This document shows, piece by piece, positions 52,324 through 61,492 of a stretch of DNA of 64,000 nt. Location of the stretch: positions 1-64,000 of the forward strand of contig JAFGFQ010000045.1 in NCBI GenBank assembly GCA_016930995.1, given 5' to 3'. This DNA comes from Thermoplasmatota archaeon (GTDB lineage Archaea; Thermoplasmatota; E2; DHVEG-1). The notes under the pieces were generated by a model. It had not been told where the DNA came from. It did not search any database and saw only the letters and a list, made by a program, of their open reading frames with translations. The position numbers and the translations under genes were made by a program. The number at the start of each line of letters is the position of its first letter. The first letter of the stretch is position 1.

Positions 52324-52674
52324 CTAATACTCATACAACACGCCGATCATCACAACTCCAAAGATATGACCATTCCGGGCAAACCCCAGGAAGAAAGCAA
52401 AGGACCCTAAAGTGAAATCCCGCTGCAGGGAAATCAATGGACACCCCAGACATGATCCCAGCAGCTTAAGCGCACCTTTATCGCACAAGACGCCAAGCGC
52501 CGACCCATATTTTTCATAATACGAATATTTCCCGAACAGGATGCCGCCGACCACAAGCGTCTCGTCGTATCCCTCCTGCGGCATTGGGCGAACAGCAACG
52601 ATGCACGGCATCAACAGCGTGCCAGAGAGGAGGCCAATGACGAAGAAACACCATGTTTTTCCATGCATAGCCAT
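52324..52674 (-). CDS. Small membrane or secreted protein of unknown function
   Basis: 116 residues from ATG 52674, which overlaps the upstream stop by one base (TGATG); GTG 52677 is in frame too. N-terminal hydrophobic segment KTWCFFVIGLLSGTLLMPCI, then YDETLVVGGILFGKYSYYEK and a second hydrophobic C-terminal part (SFAFFLGFARNGHIFGVVMI). Four Cys residues cluster at DKGALKLLGSCLGCPLI. Not recognised. Confidence 0.6.
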   Translation of the reverse strand: MAMHGKTWCFFVIGLLSGTLLMPCIVAVRPMPQEGYDETLVVGGILFGKYSYYEKYGSALGVLCDKGALKLLGSCLGCPLISLQRDFTLGSFAFFLGFARNGHIFGVVMIGVLYEY

Positions 52675-53159
52675 CACAGTAACCTCAGGAAAGGAAACCC
52701 GGTCGACAGCGTAGCGCCATCCAACTCATGTATCTCAAAACTAATGGTGTGGAGATAGAACCGAAAATGAGGGTCTTCGTTGACCCAAGTGGCATTATAC
52801 CAATGCGATGGGTGATACGAGAATGAGGCGAACGTCTTTTGATCCAGGAGAATGTCCGCTCCGGAAATCTCCCAATCACAATAGAGCCACAACTGAATAT
52901 CGCCCACAATAAGGCAGAACGGAAAGAAACAGATGGTCCTGTTGTGGATGTACAGCCCCTGCGGCGCCGGCTGAAAATTCCAGATCTGGAGCCGATGAGG
53001 AAAACTCGGGCTAACTAAACTCCTCACATTCAGTGGAATCGGGCCAACCGTCTTCAGTGGCTCCTTCATCGAGTCATTACTGAAAGCTACCGAATGAAAA
53101 GGCAGAATACCAACCACGACCAGCATAACAACACAGATAATCAAGCTTCCCCTACGCAT
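52674..53159 (-). CDS. Secreted protein of unknown function
   Basis: 161 residues. Signal peptide RRGSLIICVVMLVVVGILPF. The mature protein is rich in aromatic residues: RLQIWNFQPAPQGLYIHN, DIQLWLYCDWEISGADILLD, FHRFYLHT-like strands. It resembles no family I know. It is coupled to the downstream gene and lies inside the repeat-bounded unit. Confidence 0.6.
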   Translation of the reverse strand: MRRGSLIICVVMLVVVGILPFHSVAFSNDSMKEPLKTVGPIPLNVRSLVSPSFPHRLQIWNFQPAPQGLYIHNRTICFFPFCLIVGDIQLWLYCDWEISGADILLDQKTFASFSYHPSHWYNATWVNEDPHFRFYLHTISFEIHELDGATLSTGFPFLRLL

Positions 53160-53261
53160 AAGAAAAAGAAACTCGCTTTCTATTTATATAATTAATGAAT
53201 TAAAAGTCATTCCTGAGTATTGCGAGGCTCGTGAAACAATCTGAACCCCAGGGGATCATGT

Positions 53262-53296
53262 CCGCCCCCGACACCTTATTTATATACTCAACAGGA
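53262..53296 (+). repeat. Direct repeat B (copy of the tRNA-Met 3' end)
   Basis: 35 bases identical to 52140-52174. No tRNA 5' part lies upstream of it. Confidence 0.9.
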
Positions 53297-53359
53297 AAAA
53301 ACCCTTTTTTAAGGAGTACTATTTGGAAGAGTAATCGGTTGGTTACTAGATAGACTGGG

Positions 53360-54706
53360 TTACTTGTGTAGCGATAGGTTTTGTACACCAGGGTAGTCTA
53401 ATGGGTAATACTCCATTTTAAAGGTTTCCTGAATCCCTATTGGGGCATATGTATATTTCCATATTAATTCCTTCAGAGGTGTCAGGACAAAGAACGAAGA
53501 GTCTCCTGTACTAGAAATCAGTGTATTTCCGTCTGGAAGTCGTTGAGCACCAGAATATGCAATCGAGTCAAAATTATATGGATATACGGCACTGATACTC
53601 CATATTGGTTTCTCTGGGCCATAGGCCTTCCCTGGTTCTAGGTAATAAGTACCATAGGAATCGACAGGGGGTATAATTTCGTCAACAGAACTTGGATTTC
53701 TCTGGCTATTAAAGACCAGGATATGACCTTCGCCAGGGCAGCCAGGGTCTATCCATCGGGAATCGTGTTGGAAGAAAAATTGCTGGTCCTCTTCATCTCC
53801 TGCACGATAGTTCTTCGGGTTACCCCAACGATAAAGAAGGTCTCCCCCTTTGCCATATCTTCCACCCGTATGACCTGCGGCTTCAGCGGTTGTTGTATTA
53901 TGATCAATAACCCAAATCTCGTTAAAGTTTGGCGGACATAATAGTATTTGATTAAATTCCTCATTATAATCAACAGAATTTATATGCATCCAATCCAAAA
54001 TAGGGCTATGGAGGTTTATATCAATTAATTCAGGATGATCTGCCACGACACCGTAATTTGCCTTGGTTGGATCAAAATCCTGGATCAAATGATCCCAGGC
54101 ATGCCACTCCCAGACGATAGTACCCCCACTAGGAAGAGTCGGTTCAACTTCAATAATATGATCCGGCCATATTCCTGCATAGTACACCAAATTGGGATTA
54201 CGACCAGCATCAATCGCCTCACGTCTTGTCTTTTTTTCGTACGCAATCATCAAAATATTACCGTTAGGTAACGGTTCAATATCATGATGCAGATAATGCG
54301 CATTGTCTGAATATTCAAATTCCCATAGCAGCGAATTGTTCCAATCACGTTTCTCGACACGGCCAGTACCGCCAACAAAAACCGCTCTTTTCATAAAATT
54401 AAAAAAATTAAAATTAAGTTTTGAGCAAGAACGAAGAAGAGTTCCGTTCTCTAGCAAATGTGCATCCATACCAATACGGAGGTTTTCCCATTTATGAACA
54501 ACCTTTTTCGTATCATCAATCAAAAATGTTGTTCCACCCCACAATTCGTTATAGAGAATATACCCGCTAAATGAATCTGAATACGAAACTACGGGATCGA
54601 TCATTTTACCAGCATTATTTTCTTCTAATTCATACGCATGCATATTAATTATTGAAGTTGCCAGTAAACAACTCATTATCAGAATAGATATGATTGTCTT
54701 CATCAT
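53360..54706 (-). CDS. Secreted arylsulfotransferase (ASST)-like beta-propeller protein
   Basis: 448 residues. Signal peptide MKTIISILIMSCLLATSI; then SYSDSFSGYILYNELWGGTT, HKWENLRIGMDAHLLENGTL, DNAHYLHHDIEPLPNGNILM, VWEWHAWDHLIQDFDP, HINSVDYNEEFNQILL and FQHDSRWIDPG, matching the propeller blades and conserved His residues of ASST-type proteins. ASSTs transfer sulfate between phenolic compounds in bacteria; in archaea the substrate is unknown. The WGNP and PEKPIW segments are also typical of this group. Confidence 0.8.
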   Translation of the reverse strand: MMKTIISILIMSCLLATSIINMHAYELEENNAGKMIDPVVSYSDSFSGYILYNELWGGTTFLIDDTKKVVHKWENLRIGMDAHLLENGTLLRSCSKLNFNFFNFMKRAVFVGGTGRVEKRDWNNSLLWEFEYSDNAHYLHHDIEPLPNGNILMIAYEKKTRREAIDAGRNPNLVYYAGIWPDHIIEVEPTLPSGGTIVWEWHAWDHLIQDFDPTKANYGVVADHPELIDINLHSPILDWMHINSVDYNEEFNQILLCPPNFNEIWVIDHNTTTAEAAGHTGGRYGKGGDLLYRWGNPKNYRAGDEEDQQFFFQHDSRWIDPGCPGEGHILVFNSQRNPSSVDEIIPPVDSYGTYYLEPGKAYGPEKPIWSISAVYPYNFDSIAYSGAQRLPDGNTLISSTGDSSFFVLTPLKELIWKYTYAPIGIQETFKMEYYPLDYPGVQNLSLHK

Positions 54707-55172
54707 ATTTACTCAATACCTAGTATATTTATATATATTCTTCTAATTTATAATCTATTTTCTCCCTAATCATTTATAAAACTTGTTTAACAGTTCTTAT
54801 CAAAAAACTAGGTTTTACTTCAAAACAAAATCCCAAAATTAAGCCTGATTTTTTCCTTTTTCTTATATTTCATCATCTACTATAGTAGTTGCATACGTAC
54901 CTACCCTGCTGTGATTATAAATTGTGATGAGAATACCATTCTGGGATGTGCTATGATAAAAAATATCCAAAAAGAAGAAATGCTCAACAACTATGAAACA
55001 TTAATTTATGCAGCTGTACTTTTGCCTCTTATTGGGCTTGTCATTGTGTCATTAGTACGGTCAGCGCTCTTCATTTAAAGATGGAAGGCTCATCACGGTC
55101 ACAGAAGAAAAAAGAAACGACCGATGCTTGATTTCCACTGAATATTACCATTGAGACAAAACAACAATATAC
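54707..55172. other. Intergenic region with a small membrane-protein frame
   Basis: 466 AT-rich bases between two minus-strand genes. It contains a small plus-strand frame (annotated at 54953) with a TTATAAAT box at about 54914. Nothing else is recognised. Confidence 0.4.
54953..55078 (+). CDS. Small single-span membrane protein (candidate)
   Basis: 41 residues from ATG 54953: a charged N-terminus (IKNIQKEEMLNNYETLIY) and one hydrophobic helix (AAVLLPLIGLVIVSLVRSAL). A TATA-like TTATAAAT lies about 40 bases upstream. It faces the TrkH gene convergently and might be an accessory peptide of that transporter. It is too short to name. Confidence 0.4.
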   Translation: MIKNIQKEEMLNNYETLIYAAVLLPLIGLVIVSLVRSALFI

Positions 55173-56765
55173 TTATTTTTTAGCATTTTCTTTTAATGCG
55201 ACTTTTCCCTTTGTTCCACAAGATGGACAGGTGATGGTCAGACTCTGTTTTGGTTCACCAATGTATGTGACAATGGTACCGCATTTTGGGCATTTAAATT
55301 GTTTTTTCATCTGATTTGGTTCTGTTGCATTTTCCGTTGCTTCCGTCATTTCATCGTCAGGAGTTTTTTTAGTTCTTGAAAACATGATGAGCACTGGAAG
55401 AATTTCGACGCGCCCAAGGAGCATGAGAACGATAAATAGCCATTTCAATTCGACGACAAGTGAAGGAGAAATAATACCGGTACTCAATCCTGTCGTCGCG
55501 GCAGCTGACGTGGTTTCAAAAAGGGCATCCACTGGTTGGTATCCATAGGAGCTAACAATGAACGCAGAAAAGAAGACCAAGGCGACAAAGAGGAGAACGA
55601 TGACTGCTGCCTGGATGATAGTCGCATTCGTGTACTTTCTCCCAAACAACCGGATATGGTATTCTCGGTCCGTGATGCTTTCATAGACTGCTTTTTGAAC
55701 TGACTTTATCATAAGAACAAATCGATAGATTTTGATTCCGCCTGCTGTCGAAAAACTTGCTCCACCAACAAGCATAAGGAACACGATAAAGAACTTGAGT
55801 CCATCTGTGAATTCAACAATGGGCAAGTAGCTAAATCCCGAGTTTGTCATCGCACTAATAATATGAAAGACAGCTCCTTCTGCAGACAATCTGAAGAAAA
55901 TCACGGTGATGCTAATAGCAATTAGGGCATTAATGAGAAATATCGAGCTTTCTGAAGTGAAAAACGCCTTCAGTCGTACTTTGAATAATCCTACGATGAT
56001 GAAAAAGTTCGTTGCACCAAGCACCATGGTAATGACTAGGATGACGTTCATAGGAAACGTCGTGGCAACACTGGTAATGTCGTTAATCGGGGCGAATCCT
56101 CCGGTGCTAATGGCTGAGAAAATAAATGATGTCGCTTTCACAATATCCCTGTAACCGAGTAGAACACTGAGAATCACCATAAGGATTGTATAGATAACAT
56201 ACGTGATAATGATGAGCAGAAATGTTTTTTTGATTTTTTGATCTTTGGAAAAGCCCATACCTTTGGCAAAATCTTGTAGTTTTGCCTCCGGGTAGAAGAA
56301 CGCTAGAAGGACCAGTACAATACCAATCCCGCCGATAAACTGAGTCAATGCCCGGTAAAACAGGATTGATTCGGGCAGGGCAGACACATTGGGAATAACT
56401 GAGAAGCCTGTTGTAGTGAATCCTGAGGCTGCTTCAAAGATACTATCTGTGATATTCTGGATGATGTCCCCGTTTGAAAAGTTCACATACATATAGGGAA
56501 TGGAGCCGATCAGGGCAAGGAGGATAAAGACAAGTACAATAAGGCTACAGGAACTTTTATAGCTTAATGTGCGTCGTTCACAAAAAGAATTAAACAAAAA
56601 ACCTACGATAAGAAATATTGTTGCTGTGATAAACAATCCAACGGTCGCTACCAATTCATCATTAATGAAGGAAAGAATAATCGGAAGTACCAGAAATATT
56701 CCAGAGATTTGAAGAACAAATCCCATGTTAGCAAGAAGTGCCCGCATTTTACCAAGAAATATCAC
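55173..56765 (-). CDS. trkH: TrkH-type potassium transporter with C-terminal zinc ribbon
   Basis: 530 residues. The SKT fold has four pore loops: GFTTTGFSV, STGGFAPI, NSGFSYLP and ATTGLSTG, each with a central Gly of the K+ filter. LMLVGGASFSTAGGIKIYRF and GRVEILPVLIMF are TrkH motifs. After the last helix the protein continues for about 60 residues, ending in a zinc ribbon with KCPKCGTIVTYIG and TCPSCGTKGK, very like the ribbon in the heliorhodopsin. No TrkA NAD-binding partner is seen nearby, so the ribbon may substitute or bind a regulator. C-terminus should be cytosolic. Confidence 0.92.
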   Translation of the reverse strand: MIFLGKMRALLANMGFVLQISGIFLVLPIILSFINDELVATVGLFITATIFLIVGFLFNSFCERRTLSYKSSCSLIVLVFILLALIGSIPYMYVNFSNGDIIQNITDSIFEAASGFTTTGFSVIPNVSALPESILFYRALTQFIGGIGIVLVLLAFFYPEAKLQDFAKGMGFSKDQKIKKTFLLIIITYVIYTILMVILSVLLGYRDIVKATSFIFSAISTGGFAPINDITSVATTFPMNVILVITMVLGATNFFIIVGLFKVRLKAFFTSESSIFLINALIAISITVIFFRLSAEGAVFHIISAMTNSGFSYLPIVEFTDGLKFFIVFLMLVGGASFSTAGGIKIYRFVLMIKSVQKAVYESITDREYHIRLFGRKYTNATIIQAAVIVLLFVALVFFSAFIVSSYGYQPVDALFETTSAAATTGLSTGIISPSLVVELKWLFIVLMLLGRVEILPVLIMFSRTKKTPDDEMTEATENATEPNQMKKQFKCPKCGTIVTYIGEPKQSLTITCPSCGTKGKVALKENAKK

Positions 56766-57020
56766 TATTCTTTTTAAAACTTCGTATGATGTGCTGTCGC
56801 ATTATGTCGAATGATTTGATCATAATTTCTAAAATAAATGGTTATGCAATGAACTGTACGGAAACAACAATGAACATCTCTTACAATAAAAAAAGAGAAT
56901 AATTTTTATACGAATGCTTTAGAATGACTATATAAAACATCATTTTGACCAACATTTGAATGAATAATTATTAATACAATGATGCCCCATCTTATCATAA
57001 CTTAATATGGAGGAAAAACG

Positions 57021-58394
57021 ATGGAAAAAATAGTTGGAATCGTTATTTTTGGATTGCTACTGTGCACTAGTATCGGCGCTTGTTCAAACCATACCATCAA
57101 CAGCTCAACACCACAGAAAAATCTCCTGACAACAGGCTATGACATGGTGATAATAGCACCAGCACTCTTTCAAAAAAATCTTCAACCACTCATCAATCAT
57201 AAAAATGCTGTTGGAATTCAAAGCACATTATTGACCTCTGAGGATATCTATTCAAGGTATGATGGTCGTGATACGGCAGAGCAAGTAAAATATGCAATTA
57301 AAGATGCTAAGGAACAGTGGAATATCAGCTACGTCCTCTTGATTGGCGGTATGAAGATACTTGGTTTAGAATGGTATGTTCCTGTCCGCTATTCTCATCT
57401 CGACGATGGATTCGGGAACACTATATTTCTGACCGATCTTTATTTTGCGGACCTCTACAAAGAAAACGGTTCATTTGAGGACTGGGACTCGAACGGAAAC
57501 GGTGTGTTTGCTGAATGGGGCCCAGGTGGTGACCTCTTAGATTTGACCCCAGATGTCGCCATCGGCAGGCTCCCCTGCAGAACAAAAAATGAAGTTGACA
57601 CGATAGTTGAAAAAATCATCTCATATGAAAACACGACATATGGTCAACCTTGGTTCCATAGGATGATTGCCATTGGTGGTGATACGTTTACTGATTATGC
57701 TGGTTACGAGGGTGAATTAACCTGTGATATTGCAACAAGTTATTTGACTAACTTTACGATTAAGAAACTCTATACATCCACGGGTACTATGTCTGGGCCA
57801 GATGATATCCTAGACGCAGTTAATCAGGGATGCGGATTTCTTTTGACACGAGGACGGGGAGGCACTGATCGCATTCGAATGGTGATGCCCGAAGGATCAG
57901 AGTTCATAGCGTTTCAAAACAAACATATGTCAAAACTGACTAACAAGGAAAACTACCCGATTTGCGTTCTTGGCGAATGTATCCATGGGAAATTTGATGT
58001 CTCTATGATCAATATCCTAAAAGTCCTAAAGAAGGAACCTGGATATACGATATATGATTGTATTTACGAATGTATCGCATGGCGATTGATACGGGAGAAA
58101 AACGCAGGCGGCATCGCTACCATCACCAATACCAACATCTGTTTTGGCGCCTTTGGCGATTCCAACGAGAACGGTATCCCTGATGATGCGGAACTCTATG
58201 GTGGATTTCTCGCTGTGGAACTGTTTCGGTTATATGGCCAAGAAGGAATAGATACACTTGGTCTTATTCATCAACAGTCTCTCTCCAATTACATTGAGCT
58301 GTTCCCAGTTCATACCAATAAGATACATTGTAAAAGCTTGCAGGAATTCATTCTCTTTGGCGATCCCAGTCTGAAAATTGGTGGATATCCTTAG
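57021..58394 (+). CDS. C25-family protein lacking the catalytic His (probable pseudo-peptidase)
   Basis: 457 residues. Lipobox-like signal (LLCTSIGAC), then the C25 fold without the propeptide found in the paralogue at 8768. It shares DLYFADLYKENG, FEDWDSNGNG and FGDPSLKIGGYP with the paralogue. At the His site GCGFLLTRGRGGT has R279 in place of the catalytic His, and Leu replaces the neighbouring His. The Cys site is kept (CVLGECIHGKF, C320). Peptidase activity is therefore doubtful; a binding or decoy role is possible. GGAGG precedes ATG 57021. Confidence 0.85.
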   Translation: MEKIVGIVIFGLLLCTSIGACSNHTINSSTPQKNLLTTGYDMVIIAPALFQKNLQPLINHKNAVGIQSTLLTSEDIYSRYDGRDTAEQVKYAIKDAKEQWNISYVLLIGGMKILGLEWYVPVRYSHLDDGFGNTIFLTDLYFADLYKENGSFEDWDSNGNGVFAEWGPGGDLLDLTPDVAIGRLPCRTKNEVDTIVEKIISYENTTYGQPWFHRMIAIGGDTFTDYAGYEGELTCDIATSYLTNFTIKKLYTSTGTMSGPDDILDAVNQGCGFLLTRGRGGTDRIRMVMPEGSEFIAFQNKHMSKLTNKENYPICVLGECIHGKFDVSMINILKVLKKEPGYTIYDCIYECIAWRLIREKNAGGIATITNTNICFGAFGDSNENGIPDDAELYGGFLAVELFRLYGQEGIDTLGLIHQQSLSNYIELFPVHTNKIHCKSLQEFILFGDPSLKIGGYP

Positions 58395-58488
58395 AAAGCT
58401 CTTCACATATCATTTCCTTGCGTAGTCCTGCAATGCGGACCCTCTAAGAAAGGAAATTACTCTTTTTTTCTGAATATTTTATATCGAT

Positions 58489-60150
58489 TTATTTTAAGGG
58501 TAACATCTTTTCAAAAAGAAAAGAAAGAACGGGATGTGTTTGAAGGAATTTTACGAAAAACCGTTCTTGAAATACTGTTGTCTTTGGCATCGTCACATCC
58601 AGGGTTGCCCATGGACTTTCCATGGTGAAGATGTCTTTTGCCTTCACTTTGACTTTATAGGTTCCTTTTATCGACCATGAATGACTCGCCTGAACCAGAA
58701 ATCCTGGTGGGAATGGTCCCAACCACCCAGAATTTGATCCATCACCCCAATCGAACCAGTACGAAACAGGATCCCCATCAATATCTGCTGTAGTGCTATT
58801 ATACGTATAGAGTTGGCCGGTTTTTCCTTTCACCGCGCCGGTCAAAGTTGGCGTATTCGGCGCGTTATCAATTGTTATGTTTTCTGAATCCGGTGTGGTA
58901 TCAATATTCCCGACGGTATTTATCGCACGAACCTGGATTTGATGAGGTCCATGTGGGAGCGGGATTGTGGTAAACGTATAATTCTCTATTGGTTGATTAT
59001 AGACGCCATCGCTTGGGGTTGCTGCAGACCAATAGCCTGCATCGAACCGGTATAACACGACGTAGATTTTGTTGATACTGACGTCATTGCCAGCGTTACT
59101 CGGTTGAGGGTTATTGTTTGGGAATGGTACTTCTCTAGCTACACCGGTATAGGTCAGTACTGGATTTGGAGTGGGATTCTGGGGATAGGGGTGTAACGTC
59201 GTCTCTGGGTACGTATCAACGATATCTTGAATTGTGTCCATATCAGTATCACGCCATCCTACCTGAAGCTTCGTCCCTGTGGAGAGAACAAGGGCATTGG
59301 TATCCATCAAACACCCTGAGCCTTCGACATCAGGAGCGTTCAGATACCCGCTGTATTCCGTTATACCATCATATTCATCGGTTGCCCAGAACATATGAGC
59401 TGTCTCATGGGCCATCACCTGATTCATCGCAGAAATACCCCAGCCATCATTATCATAGGTCATTACAATATAAGGCCCACCAAGATAGGCGTACGCGAAA
59501 TACCCATCAGAGAAATCTCCACCGATGTCATTACTGCTATCGACAAGAAACACCGTAAATGCCCAGTCCGTACCCTTCGCAGTTCGCATGGCATTGACAT
59601 AGTCCCGAGTTCTTTTCAGCCAGTCACCAGATCCATACCCAAGCGATGCCATCGCTTCGCTGACCCACAGTTTCTCATAGGTGGGGTTGGTCATCGCTGA
59701 GGGATGAATGATTGGTTCATAGCCGGTTGGTACCCCTGTATGAACATCAAATACATAGGTGATGCCAGCCCACTGGTTTTGATTCGACCACCATGACATT
59801 GCTTGATTAATCTGATTTTGAACATTTGTTATCTCAGTGCTATTCCAATTTTCCGTGTTCGGGTCAATAGATCCATTGCTTTCAAGGAAAATCAATCCTA
59901 CACTCACTGATCCAATGAAATATTCACTTGTATCATAGTATCCTGGCCCAGGTCCCAATGGATCTCCCATGGATGGTCTGTTATATTCGATATAACGAAT
60001 GAGGTCATTGCTGAGTATTTCAAATACTCCGGTCTGTTGATCTGAAGTAGTTCTTTTAATGTTCTCTACTTGGTTATTTTTTGCAGAAAGTGACATAGCA
60101 CTTGTGCAGACGATCATCAATATAAAAATACAAACAAGTTTATTTTTCAT
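58489..60150 (-). CDS. Secreted zinc metalloprotease-like protein with PKD domain
   Basis: 553 residues from ATG 60150 (GGGGAAA upstream; an in-frame start at 60186 is less likely). Signal peptide KNKLVCIFILMIVCTSAMSL. The zinc motif is HETAHMFWATDEYDG, the extended HExxH form with Asp/Glu downstream as in metzincin-like M6/M84-type proteases, followed by GSGCLMDT. Ig-like (EVPFPNNNPQPSNAG) and PKD (VSYWFDWGDGSNSGWLGPFP, ASHSWSIKGTYKV) domains form the C-terminal half. Extracellular protein degradation is the probable role. Confidence 0.82.
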   Translation of the reverse strand: MKNKLVCIFILMIVCTSAMSLSAKNNQVENIKRTTSDQQTGVFEILSNDLIRYIEYNRPSMGDPLGPGPGYYDTSEYFIGSVSVGLIFLESNGSIDPNTENWNSTEITNVQNQINQAMSWWSNQNQWAGITYVFDVHTGVPTGYEPIIHPSAMTNPTYEKLWVSEAMASLGYGSGDWLKRTRDYVNAMRTAKGTDWAFTVFLVDSSNDIGGDFSDGYFAYAYLGGPYIVMTYDNDGWGISAMNQVMAHETAHMFWATDEYDGITEYSGYLNAPDVEGSGCLMDTNALVLSTGTKLQVGWRDTDMDTIQDIVDTYPETTLHPYPQNPTPNPVLTYTGVAREVPFPNNNPQPSNAGNDVSINKIYVVLYRFDAGYWSAATPSDGVYNQPIENYTFTTIPLPHGPHQIQVRAINTVGNIDTTPDSENITIDNAPNTPTLTGAVKGKTGQLYTYNSTTADIDGDPVSYWFDWGDGSNSGWLGPFPPGFLVQASHSWSIKGTYKVKVKAKDIFTMESPWATLDVTMPKTTVFQERFFVKFLQTHPVLSFLFEKMLPLK

Positions 60151-60441
60151 GGTTTTTTCCCCTTGCTTAGATAACCCAATATGCATATTTATATGTTTCT
60201 TGTAAAATATTTATAATTATTTATTTTAAAAAATCAGGATTTCAGTGATATTTCCATAAAAAAAGTGTACAAGATGAACAGGAAACTTTATCATTAGTTA
60301 CTAAAATAATACAATTTCCCTTGATTGTTTTTACAAAAGCAACACGTATACATGGTACCTACTATAAAAAATTAACAGAAAATTGGGTAAAAACATAAAT
60401 ATCCATTCACCCCTAAATACATAGTTAATAGTAGGTGACTT

Positions 60442-61419
60442 ATGAAAAAAAAGAATCATGGAAAAAGCATAGTGGTTCTGAGTACGGTATTTGTTCTTTT
60501 TATCTTTGTATCCTTCACAGGATGTCTATACAAAATCCCAAAGGATCCTCACACACAAACAAGGACATTACTCTTCGATGGTCTCCAACGTTCCTATCGC
60601 GTCCATATACCCTCACTACTAGAAAATGCAACGCCGGCACTTGTCTTCGTCCTTCATGGCGGAGGTGGCACCGGTGAAGGAATGGAAAGGACGCTGACAC
60701 TTGGTGGATTTAACACTCTGGCGGATCAACACCACTTCATTGTTGTCTACCCCGATGGTGTCGAAAAGAATTGGAATGATGGCAGAAAAAATGTCTCAGA
60801 TCCTGCGCATCAAGACAATATCGATGATGTCGGGTTCTTTACTGCGCTCATCGAGAATCTCACTGTAGAATTCAGTATCGACCCTAGTCGAATATTCTCA
60901 ACAGGAATATCGAATGGGGCGATGATGTCCTATCGCCTCGCTGTTGAACTTCCTGATAAAATAGCAGCTATTGCCCCTGTCGCTGGTGCACTACCACTTG
61001 ATTTACTTTCATATAACATATCAGAAGTACCTCTCTCGGTCTGCGTCATTAGTGGAACACATGACCCCCTAGTACCATGGGGAGGAGGATTGGTTGGCAC
61101 TCCAAGAAATCCTCGGGGTATCGTCGTATCGGTTCAAGACTCAGTGCTCTTTTGGGTGACCCATAATCATTGCTCGGCCACTCCAAATATTACGCTTCTG
61201 CCGGATACTGATCCCAACGATCATACCTGGGTTTCACTGGATTTATATAGCGATGGGTTACAGAATACAGAAGTAATACTGTATACAATCTACAACGGTG
61301 GGCATACTTGGCCGGATGGCTATCAATATCTCCCAGAATTCTTAGTGGGAAGGACCTCCCATGATATAAATGCAAATCAGGTCATATGGGAATTTTTTTC
61401 CACACACCCAAAAACCTAA
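60442..61419 (+). CDS. Lipoprotein esterase (PHB depolymerase/feruloyl esterase family)
   Basis: 325 residues. Signal with lipobox FVSFTGC. Alpha/beta hydrolase of the COG3509 (LpqC-like) type: ALVFVLHGGGGTGEGMERTL (oxyanion HGGG), nucleophile in STGISNGAMMSY (GISNG), Asp in ISGTHDPLVPWGGG and His in NGGHTWPDGYQ. Substrates in the family are polyhydroxybutyrate, feruloyl esters or similar. Secreted enzyme for polymer scavenging. AGGTGAC precedes the ATG. Confidence 0.85.
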   Translation: MKKKNHGKSIVVLSTVFVLFIFVSFTGCLYKIPKDPHTQTRTLLFDGLQRSYRVHIPSLLENATPALVFVLHGGGGTGEGMERTLTLGGFNTLADQHHFIVVYPDGVEKNWNDGRKNVSDPAHQDNIDDVGFFTALIENLTVEFSIDPSRIFSTGISNGAMMSYRLAVELPDKIAAIAPVAGALPLDLLSYNISEVPLSVCVISGTHDPLVPWGGGLVGTPRNPRGIVVSVQDSVLFWVTHNHCSATPNITLLPDTDPNDHTWVSLDLYSDGLQNTEVILYTIYNGGHTWPDGYQYLPEFLVGRTSHDINANQVIWEFFSTHPKT

Positions 61420-61492
61420 TATTTTATTTAAACAACTCTCTTCGATTAATAAAGAGAAATTTAAAGAGAATTTCGAGATTTTTTCCCTATAA

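Larger units (their letters stand above)
52140..53296. mobile_element. 1,122-bp unit bounded by direct repeats of the tRNA-Met 3' end
   Basis: The repeat copies lie 1,122 bases apart and enclose two secreted-protein genes and no recombinase. This is the footprint expected of a small integrated element, or of the remainder of a larger one after deletion. Alternatively it could be a local duplication of the tRNA end. Confidence 0.55.
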
